Below, one piece after another: positions 1 through 12,430 of a DNA stretch of 64,000 bases (position 1 is the first letter of the stretch; each line of letters starts with the position of its first letter). This stretch comes from Symsagittifera roscoffensis (Eukaryota > Xenacoelomorpha > Acoela > Convolutidae). Below the pieces are notes generated by a model, which worked only from the letters and a program-made list of their open reading frames with translations, did no database searches and had not been told where the DNA came from. The DNA is taken from NCBI RefSeq assembly GCF_963678635.1, contig NC_087071.1:43255965-43319964 (forward strand), given 5' to 3'. The position numbers were made by a program, and so were the translations under genes.

Positions 1-2398
1 TTTTTGATTTAAAAAAAAAAAAAAACAAATGGCCCCAATGTTTTCCCCTGTTTTAGCGGTAAGGAGTAAAGCTACAAATTCATTAGAACAATAATTGCTT
101 TTGCTTCAAACGCTGAACGCCTAAAGTTGAAAGAATTTGACAGACAATATTAACTTTGAAATTATTTTTACAGAAAAACTTTTATTGTAAGAAAATATTC
201 AAATGTTGTAGGAACTTCACAGGGTGTAAAAAAAAGCTTCTAGCCCGCCTTTCCCGCACTGATTTTTCATTGATAACAATTTATTATATTAGATTTTCAT
301 TGTCAGTCTCTATTAAATAACAAAATTCTAGACAATTTTTTTTTCAATTGGGCCAAGTTGATTTTCCGAGCACTCCAACAACACTGCAAGGACGCATTTC
401 GACCAAATTTTAGCGTTGCAGGTAAATTTCTTGCAAAAAACTGGAAAAAAAATCCTTTTTTGGGCATTTTTTGAAAACTTACTATACATTGGCCTCCTCA
501 AAATTACTAGATTTTTCCTACCCTGGATGAACGTGTTCATTCAAGTTTTGCAGAAAGATGCAAATAATAGAGTCATTATTTTAAAAATTTGATCAATTTT
601 TATGGATTTTATGTTCATCAATAATCCATTATATTGAAAAAAAAATTGAAATAAAATCGAATATTGGATTTTAATGGTTTCCCATTTTTCAGAAAAAGTC
701 GATTAAAATGGATTAAATATCTTTTACGTTGTCTAAATTTGCAATGATAATCGATTATATCGACAACATTTTTGTCAACAAAAATCCATTAACAACGATT
801 TTTATCCATGAAAATTCGGTGCGGGCTTACATCAATATTTCTTATCTTGCTTTCTGCAACTTTATTTTTTTTCGAGTACTTGCTCTCAAATTTGCACGCT
901 TTATATACACTTAGTATATCAGATTTTGGCCGACAGGTACACGCTAATCGTGTTTTGCAAGTGGAGCAGATATTTTTTCTGTTTTCAAATAGCTTCAACA
1001 ACCTTCAAATAGCTTCAATATAATATTGAACAATTTGGTTTGAGTCTATAATTATGATTTTCTATAGACCATAAAATTTTCGGTAATTTTTAAAAATTGA
1101 GTTATATCTTTTAAACGTATAGTTTGATTTACTGTCGGAAAAAAATAATAAAACATAATCTAATATTCTTACCTGCGATTTTCAGCTATCTTACCAAAAA
1201 TCAACTTTTTTCAAATGTCGAGCTACGATGGGAGCTACGATGGGAGTTACAATGAAATTACGAGAATCGAAGGGAGAAATGATATGTTTTTGCATACGAG
1301 GGTGACAAACATTCACGTGCAACCGTAATTTATTTTTTTTTGTTCCAACGTTCGATGTGGCCAATTTTTTCTCTTGCCTAGTTTATATTCCATACCTCAA
1401 TTTGATATATTTAACTCAAATCTCTGCAAACTGATTTGCTAAGTTGCATACAGAAGGTCAGAACCTCATTATTTCTATCTGAACAGAAGCGGAAAGGCAA
1501 AACTAATCAGATTTGTGTTTTTTTATAAGTTTGCAGTTCAACCCACCTGTCTTTAAATTGAGCTCAACTGTTGAAACTTTGCTTTAAGTTGCACTTAGGG
1601 GTAGATCTTTATTTAAAATTCATTCGAGCCAAGTTTGATTATGTTTCCTAATAAAAAACAAAGATGTTTTAATTTGAACTAGCTGGTTTTGTACAACTCA
1701 AAGGCTCAAAAAACTGTTTTCTTTCATTTTTTTACTGCAACTATTTTTCCCCAGTATCAATCGTTGACAAAACTTGATCTGTAAACAATCGTGTGTGATG
1801 ACAACATGGACGTTTTGAAGATATCCAACCCTAACTTTCTTTTGTCTGGATAATCGAAGAGTGGAAATCAGCTATATTTTAGGATCTGTTTTTTATCTAA
1901 AAAGAAACATTTTTCCAGCCCTTTTTGGCCATCTCAAGTAAAGTTCTTAGGTGTAAATTTTGGTATCATTTTTCAGCCTATTAGTTTTTCGGATTCTAAA
2001 AAAATAAAACTCTCTTCTTTGGGTCGAAAAAATCTGGTCTGAAAATTTATTTATGTTCCGACTAAACAGGACAAATTTGAAGAGAGGCTGAACTCTTAAC
2101 TTCAACTCGACTAGAAATTTTTACGCTTTTTTAATTTGATTTTATTTTTAATTACTTTTCTTGTTTTTTTTTTCACATATTTCAATTTATTTTTCTACAA
2201 AAAAGTGAAATGAATTACTAACAAAATTGCAAAATGTTTTTATAAATACGTTCTGTCCTAATGTAAATTGGTTGCGTCGGTTCATTCAGAGCTACTTGAA
2301 ATGCAACCGGAACCCCTTTCTGAGTCATTAAGTTCAAAAGTTAACAATTCAAAAGCTTGAGAAAAAGCTTACGTTATCTTTGTACTACCAATTGGTTA
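1..2398. other. AT-rich DNA without a supported gene
   Basis: This stretch is rich in A and T runs and holds only short open frames with no recognisable motif. Around 440-505 there is a degenerate, reverse-oriented similarity to the interior of the MITE at 2,399-2,837 (the stretch reading roughly GGGCATTTTTTGAAAA and then GGCCTCCTCAAAATTA). An old, partly eroded relative of that element may lie here. I see nothing else to annotate. Confidence 0.6.
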
Positions 2399-2837
2399 GG
2401 AAAGTGCACCAGCGGATTTAGGGGGGGGGGGGGGGGTTTGGTTGGCACACGCCGTCTCTCAGAAATTCGATCGACCCCTTCCCGACCCAAAGGGTCCCTC
2501 TTTGTACTATTTTTGGTGACGGACCCTAAAATTTTTCTAAAGGCACCCTCCTCGCCAATATACACTAATTTTGAGGAGGCAGCGCGCGCCAAAAAACGCG
2601 ATTTTGGTCAACATTTTCAAAAAATTGCCCAAAAAAACGCCTTTTTGGCCTGTTTTTTTCTCAAATTTTTGCTTGCAGCGCAGAAGGTTTGAATAAAGTG
2701 GGGTCTCATTAGTGATTTAGGAGAGCTCAGAAAATCAATTTGCTCGACCTAAAAAAAGGACGACAAAGTTTTCAAAATTTTATTAAAATCCGCCCCCTAC
2801 CTCGAGAAAACTCTGGATCCGCCCCTGGGAAAGTGCA
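2399..2837. mobile_element. hAT-like MITE with target site duplication
   Basis: A ~420 bp insertion is bounded by the direct repeat GGAAAGTGCA (2,399-2,408 and 2,828-2,837). Its ends are imperfect inverted repeats: the left end begins CCAGCGGATTTAGGGG, and the right end, read on the other strand, begins CCAGGGGCGGATCCAG. The CAGGGGCGGATC-type terminus and a target duplication of about 8 bp are typical of non-autonomous hAT elements; here the identity is 10 bp, so the exact border is uncertain by two bases. A long G run follows the left terminus. No transposase is encoded, although an open frame of 111 codons crosses it by chance. The right part of the element is repeated at 3,815-4,010, so it was already in place when the surrounding tandem repeat formed. 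Confidence 0.6.
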
Positions 2838-3797
2838 AATCATAGTCCCATTAAACGGAATCTTTCTTTTTGAAAAGTTAGGACAAACCATTTCGTGCTT
2901 GGTGACATTTATTTCGATTAAACTTTCTCTGATTTTTTCACAACAAAATAGCGTAATATAGCAAAATTGACGGGAGTTTGTAGCAATTGAATTTAAAAAA
3001 AATCAGGCTCCACTAAAAACTTTCAGGGGATAAAATCAACTAAAACTGTCAATAATTTGCATTGAATTAGTTTGTTGTTTTTTCGATCTTTGAAAAAAAA
3101 CGGAATATTTATGTTGGGTTATCTAAGTAAAATTTTTTATGTGAAATGCACTAATGTAAAAAAAAGCGGGAAAATGACGAATCTAACTCAAAATGAGACG
3201 TAGCTGCTTTTATCGTCTGAAGAGCAGTAAAAACATACAAAAATTAAAGTTAATATACTAAATTGAAAAAAAAATTGAAATTGAGATTTTTTGTGAAAAT
3301 CAATACCACACAGACCATTATCAGTATAAACTCAAAGATTTTGTTCTTAGTAACTGATCAATTATCGCAATTAACCTTCCTTCAAACAATTTGAAACAAT
3401 TTCTAAGACGTATCAAATCTCCACCGACGCGTAGTTAGCGCGAATCTTATCGCGCGTTGTTTGTCCCCCATATTAGCTAAAATGGCAATTCATAAACTCC
3501 CGTGACCTTACAAAAAATGATCGCAGTTGAAATATCTTTTCAAATTCAAGCTCAAGACAGTAATACTTTTTGAATAATAAAAAAAATCTGTCATAAAAAA
3601 GCTAGTTGAAAAATAGAAAATTGTCTGAAGATGAAAAACTTCGAGCGTAAATTTTCCTCTTTTTTGTTACGAATGTCGGAACAACAATTAAGGCGTAATA
3701 TACCTCGTTTTAATAATGCGTAAACTCTAAATAAAGCAATTTGTTTTAGTAGTACGTTATCACGCGCAAAATATATAGCAAAAAATGCCCAAAACAT
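2640..3797. repeat. Long direct repeat family, copy 1
   Basis: This is the first of three related copies. It begins inside the MITE and runs to the start of copy 2, with an offset of about 1.11-1.18 kb. Matching landmarks are the MITE right end (2,815 versus 3,990), the GTGCTTGGTGACATTTA stretch (2,898 versus 4,071) and the conserved core at 3,345-3,458. The core contains the small hairpin CGCGA-ATCTTA-TCGCG at 3,439-3,454. No coding capacity is evident. Confidence 0.75.
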
Positions 3798-4990
3798 TGC
3801 ACAAAATTGCGCAAAAAACGCTTTTTTGGCCCTTTTTTGAAATTTTGCCTGCAGCGCAGAAGGTTTGGTTAAAGTGTGGTCTCAATAGTGATTTAGGAGA
3901 GTTCAGAAAATCAATTCGGTCGACCTAACTAAAGGTCGATTAGGTTTTCAAAAATTTATGAAAATCCGCACACCCCCTCGTGAAAATTCCAGATCCGCAC
4001 CTGGGAAAATGCAAAGCCTAGTCCCATTGGACGGATTGTTTTTTTTGGAAAACTTAGAAAAATCAAATCGTGCTTGGTGACATTTAATTCGATTAAACTT
4101 TCTTCGATTTTTTCACCAGAAACAAGCGTAATATAGAAAAATATGACGGGAGTTTGTAGCACATGTTTTTCATAAACTTCCCGCTCATCGAAAAACTTTC
4201 AGGGGCTAAAATCAACCAAAACTGTCAATTTAATGTAAAAAGCAGGAAATTGACGAAAGTAACTCGAATTAAGATGTAACTTTTCTTTACAAAGGAAAAA
4301 CCCTTAGTGTTCCGACTGCATTTTTCTGTCTGAAAATCAGTAAAAACATGGAAATATTAAGGTTAATAAGTAAATTGAAAAAAAATCTGAAATTGAGAAT
4401 TTCTGCGAGAATCATTACCACACACGCAATATTCAGCACAAAGTCATAGATTTTGCTCTTAGTAACTGATCAATTATCGCAATTAACCTTCCTTCAAACA
4501 ATTTGAAACAATTTCTAAGACGTATCAAATCTCCACCGACGCGTAGTTAGCGCGAATCTTATCGCGCGTTATTTGTCCTCCATTTTAGCTAAAATGGCAA
4601 TCTTTAAACCCCCATGACTGTACAAAAAAAGATCGCAGGAGGTGAAATATCTTCTTAAATATAAGCTCAAGACAGCAATACCTTTTGATTAAAAAAATCG
4701 ATAAGTCATAAAAAGGCTAGTTAAATAGTAGAATTTTGTCTGAAGAAAAAAAACTTTCAACAAAAACTTTCCCCTTCTTTCGTTACGAATATCGGAACAA
4801 CAATAACATCAATTTAAAAATGCCTTAACAGCTAGTTAAACCAAGTTGTTTAAGAACTACGTTACCACGCGCAAAATAAATCACTTATTTTGATACTTAC
4901 AACAGCTCGCGGGCGTTTTAAATTAAGAAAAGAAAATTAGAAGAAGAAAATTCAAAAACAGTCTATTTTTCGATGAGTTTAACCCAGAGC
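3798..4990. repeat. Long direct repeat family, copy 2
   Basis: This is the head-to-tail neighbour of copy 1. By eye the flanks differ from copy 1 by substitutions and small indels at many positions. The core at 4,458-4,570 is nearly identical to 3,345-3,458; I read a single one-base indel. The 3' part (about 4,895-4,990) recurs at 6,310-6,430 in copy 3. No gene is seen. Confidence 0.75.
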
Positions 4991-5629
4991 TTTTTGATGG
5001 AAAACAGAGGGCTGTTGGAACAATCAGGGCTTCGCCCTGAGTTACGAGAATTTTCAAGTGCCAACTTTTAAACGCTGATTTTAAGCGCCAATTATTTATT
5101 GGTTGTTAAGCAAAATAGGTAGCCTCAAATATTTTTTATGATTTTTTTTCTGTCTTACAACAAAAATAAGGTACCGAAAAATGAAATGAACTTATTCGAT
5201 CAGTTCTACTAAATGGTTTGCGTCACTAAAGTTGAGCGCTTATTTGAAATGGTTTTAATTTGGATTAGTTCGCCACAGTCATTTTTTTCGCGCTAGCGTG
5301 TTAGCAGTGTATTTCTATCTTGACAAAGCAACTTCTACCGGGGGTTTTTATACGTTTTTCATCAATGGAACAATTTCTAGACTTGAAACAAGATTTGGAT
5401 GAGGCTAAATAAATTTTCAATTATTTGTTTTGATGCAAAAATCCTTCTAAAAGATCATTTTGAGATTAAGTTTATTCAACGAAAACGTGCATTTTGTCAT
5501 CTACGTAATTATTTGAATACTGTAGATTAAAGCTATATTTGTTTGCAAAATATTGAGACGGGATAATCACAAAATGCGCATAAAAACGGTTTGGTAAAAG
5601 TAGAAAAGATTTTCTGTGTCAATTATTGT

Positions 5630-6430
5630 AAAGGTTATCTAAGTAAAATTGTTATGTTAAATGTTCTATTGTAAAAAGCGGTAAATTGACGAACCTAACT
5701 CAAAATGAGACGTAACTGCTCTTATCAAAACAAAGTCTTGAATTTTCTGCCTGCCTTTTTGCTTGAAGAGCAGTAAAAACTTGAAAAAATTCAGGTTAAT
5801 AAACTAAAATGGAAAAAAATCTATGTTGAGATTTTTTGTGAAAATCAATTCCACACACCCCATATTAAGAACAAAGTCATTGATTTTGCTCTTAGTAACT
5901 GATCAATTATCGCAATTAATCTTCCTTCAACCAATTTGGAACAATTTCTAAGACGTATCAAATCTCCGTTGACGCGTATTTAGCGGGAATCATATCGCGC
6001 GTTATTTGTCCTCAATATTAGCTAAAATGGCAATCTTTAAGCCCCCATGACTTTACAAAAAATGATCGCAGGTAAAATATCTTTTCAAATTTAAGCTCAA
6101 GACAACAATACCTTTTGAATGATAAAAAAAATTTGTCATAAAAAGGCTAGTAAAAAGTAGAATTTTGTCTGAAGAAAAAAATAGTCGAACACAATTTTTC
6201 CCTATAAACAATTAACGCGCGATATACTTCGTTTTAAAAAAGCATAAACGGCTAGTTAAATCCATTTGTTCAAGTAGTACGTTACCACGCGCAAAATGCA
6301 TTACTTGGTTTTGATACTTGCAACAGCTCGCGGACGTTTTATATTAAGAAAAGAAAATTAGAAGAAAAAATTTCAAAAACTGTATTTTTTTTCGATGAGT
6401 TTACCCAAGAGTTTTTTGATGGGAAACAGA
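5630..6430. repeat. Long direct repeat family, copy 3 (runs into the gap)
   Basis: This partial copy starts with the segment equivalent to about 3,115 in copy 1 and continues to the assembly gap. Its core (about 5,880-5,997) has accumulated more changes than in copies 1 and 2, including loss of one arm of the CGCGA/TCGCG hairpin. It is separated from copy 2 by about 640 bp (4,990-5,630) in which I recognise nothing. The end of this copy may be hidden in the gap. Confidence 0.7.
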
Positions 6431-6630
6431 NNNNNNNNNNNNNNNNNNNNNNNNNNNNNNNNNNNNNNNNNNNNNNNNNNNNNNNNNNNNNNNNNNNNNN
6501 NNNNNNNNNNNNNNNNNNNNNNNNNNNNNNNNNNNNNNNNNNNNNNNNNNNNNNNNNNNNNNNNNNNNNNNNNNNNNNNNNNNNNNNNNNNNNNNNNNNN
6601 NNNNNNNNNNNNNNNNNNNNNNNNNNNNNN
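6431..6630. other. Assembly gap (200 N)
   Basis: Exactly 200 consecutive N characters, a scaffolding gap whose true length is unknown. It falls at the end of a repeat copy, as expected where an assembler could not cross a repeated sequence. Open frames spanning it have no meaning. Confidence 0.99.
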
Positions 6631-7723
6631 TTTGAGCGGTTGATAATTGCTGTAAAACCAATCTAACCCTTCTTCATGGTGGGAATCAAAGGACAACTCT
6701 TTCGGAATGATAATTAGCTACTTCGCCACTGCTCTTCAATTTTTTAGGTTGGTACACATGGCTTATCTGCTGTCTACTCTGTCTCACTGGAATCGGATGG
6801 TTGCTCGGGTTCTTTTTAATTCCCTTCTGTTATGATGGATGCCAGGACTCTAAACACTCTTGTTCCCAGATGCGGACAACATATTGGAACGAAAGCTGCT
6901 GATTGGAAGGGAAAAAATAGAAAAAAACGATTGCACAAAGTGCGAGACAAACGCATTTATGTTTAGAGAATGACTTTGACATGATTCACAGTTGCATAGA
7001 AATATGAGTAAGAATAAATAGATCAATGAATGACTTTTCCTAAAAATCAAATTTGCTTAGGTTTGTTTATTTGAAAGAAGAAAATCATATAATTTTTCAC
7101 GCGTAGATTCTGTTGGCCGTTTCCAGAAAAAAAATCGTTTCTTATAAACAATCGTTCTTTATAAAATCTATCTCTGGGAACAGAATGCATTGATTTTCCT
7201 ATAAAAAATATAGAACACACTTTATATGAACGACCACAATTTAAAACTTGGAAAATAATACAGTAAAAATTCAGAAGAGAAAAACAAGTATCATCGTAGT
7301 ATTTATACCAGTTAAAACTTCGCAACATCATAAGGTGATCTAAAACAAACGAGAAGGAGCCATCGTGTTAACTTATTAAAATCAATCGGTTGTTCACTAC
7401 GTTATTGAGGTTATTCATTTCATAGAATTCATTTGCATTGTCAAAAGTTTAATTGTGTTTTTGTATGAGAACAGAATGCATTTCTTCCCACTAACGTTCA
7501 AGCTAGCTTAAAATTAGCGACGAGTAAAATCAAAATATTTCAAGCAGCAAAAGAGCCCGGTATAAGCTTCTATCAAAGTCAGAAGAAAACCTGGGACCCG
7601 TGACAAAGCATGACTGTGAACAAAGCAAGTTCTTAAGGTAAAGTTTGCTGGCTACTCCTTGAGGTTGATATTAAACTAACACTGGAAATCGTTCGCACAC
7701 ATAACTTGTTCCACAATCGTCCA

Positions 7724-7766
7724 GTTAATGAGTGTGTATTGGATGCCTGCATCTGGACTCATTAAC
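7724..7766. repeat. Nested perfect inverted repeat (cruciform-like)
   Basis: The arms GTTAATGAGT (7,724-7,733) and ACTCATTAAC (7,757-7,766) are perfect reverse complements. Inside the loop the string GATGCCTGCATC (7,742-7,753) is a second inverted repeat with 5-bp arms. No gene or terminator context explains it. Confidence 0.6.
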
Positions 7767-9129
7767 CCAGTGTCAATGAACTTGATCCATGAATTCAGTG
7801 ATCTAGCCCGTTTTTTTTTTTTTATAGTTCCATTTTATAATTTTTGTTTTGACCAATGAAAGTGGGAGGAATTTGTCTTCGTTTGTAGTTATATGTCTTT
7901 TTCTTACCTTTAAAAATATTTCTCACGCAAAATTCTAAACTGTAAATGTAGAAATGGTTATTCTACTGTATTACATGCTATAGTAACCTGAGCGTAAGAT
8001 TGATTCGTCATTAAGCTAAGTAGTACAGCGAAACAAAGGGTAAAGTTCGAAATAGTTCACTCTTCGAAGATATCGTCATCCTATGTCAGAAAATAAAATT
8101 TGACACAATTGGCGACCCCCCCCCCGCCAAATCGGAATTAAGAAAGCTATTGTTATGAAATTCAGATGACCGATACTAGAGATGATTTGACCCGGGATTA
8201 CAAAAAACGGGACCCCTCAGACCCTTGGGGGGCAAGTGATAACGGTCCCCGGAAGTGTAAATGGCCCTATCAGAACTCGGAAAGTAGCGGCGGTGTTGGG
8301 CTCAAATTCTAGTATGGTGTAGGCCTAGTTGAGGGACGCATACCTTCAGAACCCCAGACCCCTAAGACCCCCACTTCCGGTTTTATGCCCTAAGTAAAAA
8401 AACCCACCCCTAACTTCCGGAAGTCGTTTCTCGGCCTGCAATGATCGCAGGGAGCTGAAACTTGGAGGGATGATAGGTAGTGGCAAGATACAGCTTGTAT
8501 TGAACCGAATCCGGCGGTTGGACCGGAAGCTATTAGCACTTGAAAAAACACCCCCTTAGAGCGGAAATAGACAATTTACGCAAAATATTGATCGAGGCCA
8601 AACCAATTTTTTTTGTGGCAATGCCACAAATTTGAAAGTTTTTTGAGTTCGCATCAAGACGTTTTGCTTCATAACTTTGGAAAAATATGACCAATCCAGT
8701 CTATTTTGGTACCGTTCGAACAGAAATTAGGTACGCTTAATCATAAGCTAACTGTTTTTTGAAGAAAGTAAGCATAAAAACTTTTTTGAATCCTTTTAGC
8801 AAAAACTACCAATTTCTGAAAGTAGACCCTTCACGTTTTGTAGTTTTTTTTCGGAAAGTCCTTATACCCCTACCAAACGGTAGTACGGATTAAATAAGGC
8901 ATTTTTTTGCGACGACAAGGAAGGGCTAAGGAACCCAGAAAAGGATAGTCCTATTAAAATAAGGCTAGTTAGAAGGCCCTTCACAGTTGAAGAAAATTAT
9001 TAAATAAGCAGCTTAGCCTCGATCCGGATTGATGTAGTGCCAGAACATACCCTTCCAAGTTAGTTTATTTAGTATAATAGGCTCTGAGATTGTATCCGGA
9101 AGGGTCTCGGGTATTGTTTTTAAACGACA

Positions 9130-9240
9130 CGGAAAGCCTATTTTTGTCAATCCGGAGGGGTCCTAATTCGTAGGGGTCCTACTTTTGCTAATTAGGAGGG
9201 GTCCTATTTTTGTCAACCCGCAGGGATCCTAGAAACACAT
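9130..9240. repeat. Short GGGGTCCTA-type degenerate repeats
   Basis: Four to five degenerate copies of a motif resembling AGGGGTCCTATTTTTGT occur at about 20-28 bp spacing. The motif is related to the GGGGTCC and GACCCC strings seen from 8,190 on. It looks like the remains of a small tandem repeat, and its function is unknown. Confidence 0.45.
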
Positions 9241-11963
9241 TTTTTAAATTTAAGGAACGTGGTCGTAGGGGCCCTAAAAGATACGTAGTTGAAAGTAAGA
9301 CACATAGTGAAAAGTATTAGGGTACTAGGAATCAGGCAGGAAACCAGTGACTGCACTGGTAACTTGCCTTTAGACAAAAATTGAAAAGACCATAGTAAAT
9401 AAAAACATGAGTAAACCCGGAGATTCGCGACTTTAGAAAAAATTGAAAACGGAGTTTGACACTGATTTTTTTGGATTAAAATACCAAACTTTTTTTTGTA
9501 TGAGTGGTTGCCTTGAGAGTTTTAGTAGGTCTAGCTCGGCCAATCCGAAGGCAGATAGGTAATACAGGACTCGGTGGGTGCAATAAGAAAACTGCGTTCA
9601 AGTTTTGGTCTGTTTAGTGCAGCACTCAACAGGGTAAATTTTTTCTTTAGAAATAAGTTCAACTAATAAATTGCGACAGACCGAGTGCAATACACATGCC
9701 TTTTTTGAAATACATAATTTTTGTTTCTGTTTCTTTTTTTTTGGTTTTGAATACTCAATATTTATTCTCGATTGGGTAATGACAACACTATCTTTTAAAT
9801 AAATTGATATCATCAGTCTGTGCTAGCTTTATATCCAATAACCAATAACCAATTGGTGTCCATAAATTGTATACACACTGTACTTTTATAACCTAAAAAG
9901 ATTCGTGGTCACTTGTTGGTTGAAATTTTCGACATTGTCGCGTTATTTTATTAATATTGGTAATCAAAAAAATAAAAGCAGTGGGAAGCGATAAACTAAG
10001 ATGAATCTAGACAGGCCGAGGATACCTAAACTAAGTGATAGCTCTAAGAAAATTATACCAAAGAAACAAAGAAAATCAATGAACGACTCTTTCGTGAAAA
10101 AAAAAACGGGATCAAAATGGGAATAGAAGGTTGAGGAGTGAATTCTACTCCCGTAGAACAAGGCCGTGATTTCACCACTTCCACCGGGACTCTAGATCAA
10201 GGAGATGTCGGAACTGTCCAACATTTTGACTGAAAACGCGGCAGCAGCAGGATCACCTACTAACAATACATTGATGCTTGGGGTGACAGATAAAGTGGTA
10301 ACGTTCTCCTCGTTTTCGGAACGAGTCAAGTGCACTTTTCGAAATTTTTTCCCATTTACCATGGAAAATGGAACGGTTGATGAAGTAAACACCCAAGAAG
10401 AGGAGGAGTACAACGAAGAGATTGATGACTTTGAGTCTCATGTAGGCCTGAACAGTTTGACCCATGAACACGAGGCATCCACAAACATGGAGACTGGCAA
10501 TTCCGATCGGTTTGGTGCAGTTAGAACCATAAACAAGACTATTGATGGAATGCAACGGTCGGATTTTGAAGGAACATCGAGACAGAGAGGTAAAACTCGT
10601 ATTTCGACCAGCACTAAACTGCCAGGAACCAATAGCGTGACGCCACCACTACTTACACCATTAGTAGACACGGGCATCGATGGAAGAGGTCTTGGCCAGG
10701 ATAGTGGACTGGATGAATACTTGGCCAGTAACTTGTCGCGAATGACGAGGGAGGCTGAGGAAAGAGAGAAACGTTTGAGAGGTGATCTGGAACAACTACA
10801 AAGTCAGCAAGAGCAGGCTCTTGGGACTCTTGACACATGAAAAGATGCAATGATGGAAAGACGCACTCAAGCTATCATGGATAGGCTGGATGGTCTCCTG
10901 GGAAACAGGAGCAACTCTAGGAATAGGGGAGCACACTCGGGATAGGCTACCAGAGAGCCGAGAGTCAACTTCAACGACCATCATAACAGAGGAAGGACCC
11001 ATGGGTCCAAAAGAGGAAGGGGCAACTCATCAGGCAATGAAACCGGGGATAACAGACCGGGGGTCTCAACGAATACTAGAGGAGGTTCTATTGGCAGCCG
11101 ATCTCGGGTGAACGACCTACGCGAGAAGCGAATTCGACTGGAAAAGGTGATTCCGCAAGCTGGAACCACCCGAATCAAGGAAGATCTAAGCCCAGAGATT
11201 CGAACAGAAGGAAGACGGATAATAACGATCAAGCGAGACATTCACATGATGCAACGGCAATGGCCACAACGTTTAAATCTCTGAACAGGTCCTTGGAAAC
11301 TTCCCTCACGAGGTTATCTAGGACCAGTGAACGCAGCGAAAAGTCCAGAAGGGTATTTAAGAAACCAAGATACTATAAGGACGAATCTGACGGATGTTTA
11401 GACATTGGATAGAGGTCATGAACTGCACTTTGAGGGAGAGGATTTGACGGAAAGACAAGAATGCGGTGCGCTCACCAGCAACCTAGAAGGGACAGCCCTG
11501 CTTTGCGTGATGACCAAAAAGCAATACCAGAGGGACACAGCCGAGAAAATCTTCGAAATACTGTTGAAACTTTTGGCTCAGGGGTGCAAGGACATCAAGC
11601 GATGATGCGCTTCGAGAAACGAAGGCAACTAGAAGACGAAACTATAGACAAAATCTTGTCTGACTTAGAGATGCTGAGAAGGCGCAGTCAACCGGACGAG
11701 TCAAACAGCACCATGATCAAAATTAATACATGATGTGAAAAACGATGAACTTAGGACAAGGTTAGCAACACATTAAACACCTTTTTCAACCATTGCGCCT
11801 ACACAGGAGGAACTGCGACTGAAATCTAAGAAGTATCTGTTGCTTAAGCCTTCTATGAGATGAGGTTTCTACTACAAACAATTATGGCAATTTTAACAAT
11901 GGACCTGCTAACCAAGGTAACAACTGGTACAAACCTAGTGACGACATGGACAAGAGACGTTCG

Positions 11964-12161
11964 TGTGTAAACTGCAGTTCGACAGACCATCATGTATCAG
12001 CATGCCCAATCTACAAGCAAGGCATGAAGGCGATCAGTTTCAGTCTCGAGGATGATGATGCATCAGAAATCGATCATGAACATTTCATGAGAGGAGTAAT
12101 TGCAAGATGCGGTCACAGGTGTTTCTTTTGCAAATTGGAGGGTTATTTTAAATCGGATTGT
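11964..12161 (+). other. Two nucleocapsid zinc knuckles of RT1 Gag
   Basis: The first knuckle (11,964-12,005) reads CVNCSSTDHHVSAC, a perfect CX2CX4HX4C. The second (12,120-12,161) reads CFFCKLEGYFKSDC, in which Tyr occupies the His position. These motifs bind the RNA genome in retroelement Gag proteins. The two-knuckle arrangement is shared with the minus-strand relic at 56.6-57.0 kb. Confidence 0.85.
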
Positions 12162-12424
12162 CTACAATTTTGGAATGCTGTGGCAGACATCAAGCACCCA
12201 AGGCATGAAGAAGCCTAATAAGGTGTCAAAGCCAGCAATGCACGCCTGATGAGTGAGGCGGAAACCCGGAGTAAGGAGAAACCATAAGAGCTGGCTACGA
12301 AGAAAATGCAAGCCGTTCTAGAAGAGATGAGTGTACCAGAACATGGAACCGCAGCAAACGACATTATGGTTGACTAAAAAGCAGCGACATGAGATGCCCT
12401 AAATAGAGTCCAACAGCAATTGGC

Positions 12425-12430
12425 GACAAG
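12425..12430. repeat. Target site duplication of the Polinton, left copy (GACAAG)
   Basis: GACAAG immediately precedes the element's AGTAGTAT terminus and is repeated immediately after its ATACTACT terminus at 41,234-41,239. A 6-bp target duplication is what Polinton integrases produce. Confidence 0.92.

Larger units (their letters stand above)
6631..10204. other. Intergenic DNA, no supported gene
   Basis: Only short open frames without recognisable domains are present. Between about 8,100 and 9,250 the base composition shifts to pyrimidine/purine-asymmetric runs (C9 near 8,109, and many GACCCC or GGGGTCC strings). From about 9,780 it passes into the leader of the retroelement whose gag starts at 10,205. 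I could not find a convincing LTR or primer binding site in the last 500 bp. Confidence 0.55.
10205..12430 (+). pseudogene. gag: Ty3/gypsy-like Gag (retroelement RT1, 5' part), decayed
   Basis: ATG at 10,205 opens 211 codons of acidic, low-complexity N-terminal Gag ending in a Glu/Arg/Gln-rich coiled-coil-like stretch. A TGA at 10,838 interrupts it, but the same frame remains readable to about 11,283 with one further stop. A capsid-like segment follows in shifted frames at 11,405-11,733 (Glu/Arg-rich, with a DLEMLRRR helix). At 11,946-12,218 there are two nucleocapsid zinc knuckles. The first, at 11,964-12,005, is an intact CX2CX4HX4C. The second, at 12,120-12,161, has the His replaced by Tyr. 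The frame is then cut at 12,430 by the Polinton, and similar protein character resumes at 41,240. The gene is dead: it has stops, frameshifts and a 28.8 kb insertion. Assignment to Ty3/gypsy rests on the Pol domains downstream. Confidence 0.8.

Noticed and set aside
2357-2692. A 111-codon frame at 2,357-2,692 with a Gly-rich stretch
   Set aside because: The Gly run is simply the G homopolymer at the MITE terminus and the frame crosses the MITE border.
6373-6696. Open frames spanning the N gap
   Set aside because: Most of their length is unknown sequence.
8117-8131. Another E2F-like match (reverse of CCCCCGCCAAATCG)
   Set aside because: It has a G run instead of the A run after GGCGGG and is not near a recognised gene, so I do not count it with the polymerase-upstream cluster.
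10438-11241. Minus-strand frames of 65-100 codons opposite RT1 gag
   Set aside because: The plus strand carries the recognisable Gag features (coiled-coil-like stretch and zinc knuckles); the reverse frames have no motif.
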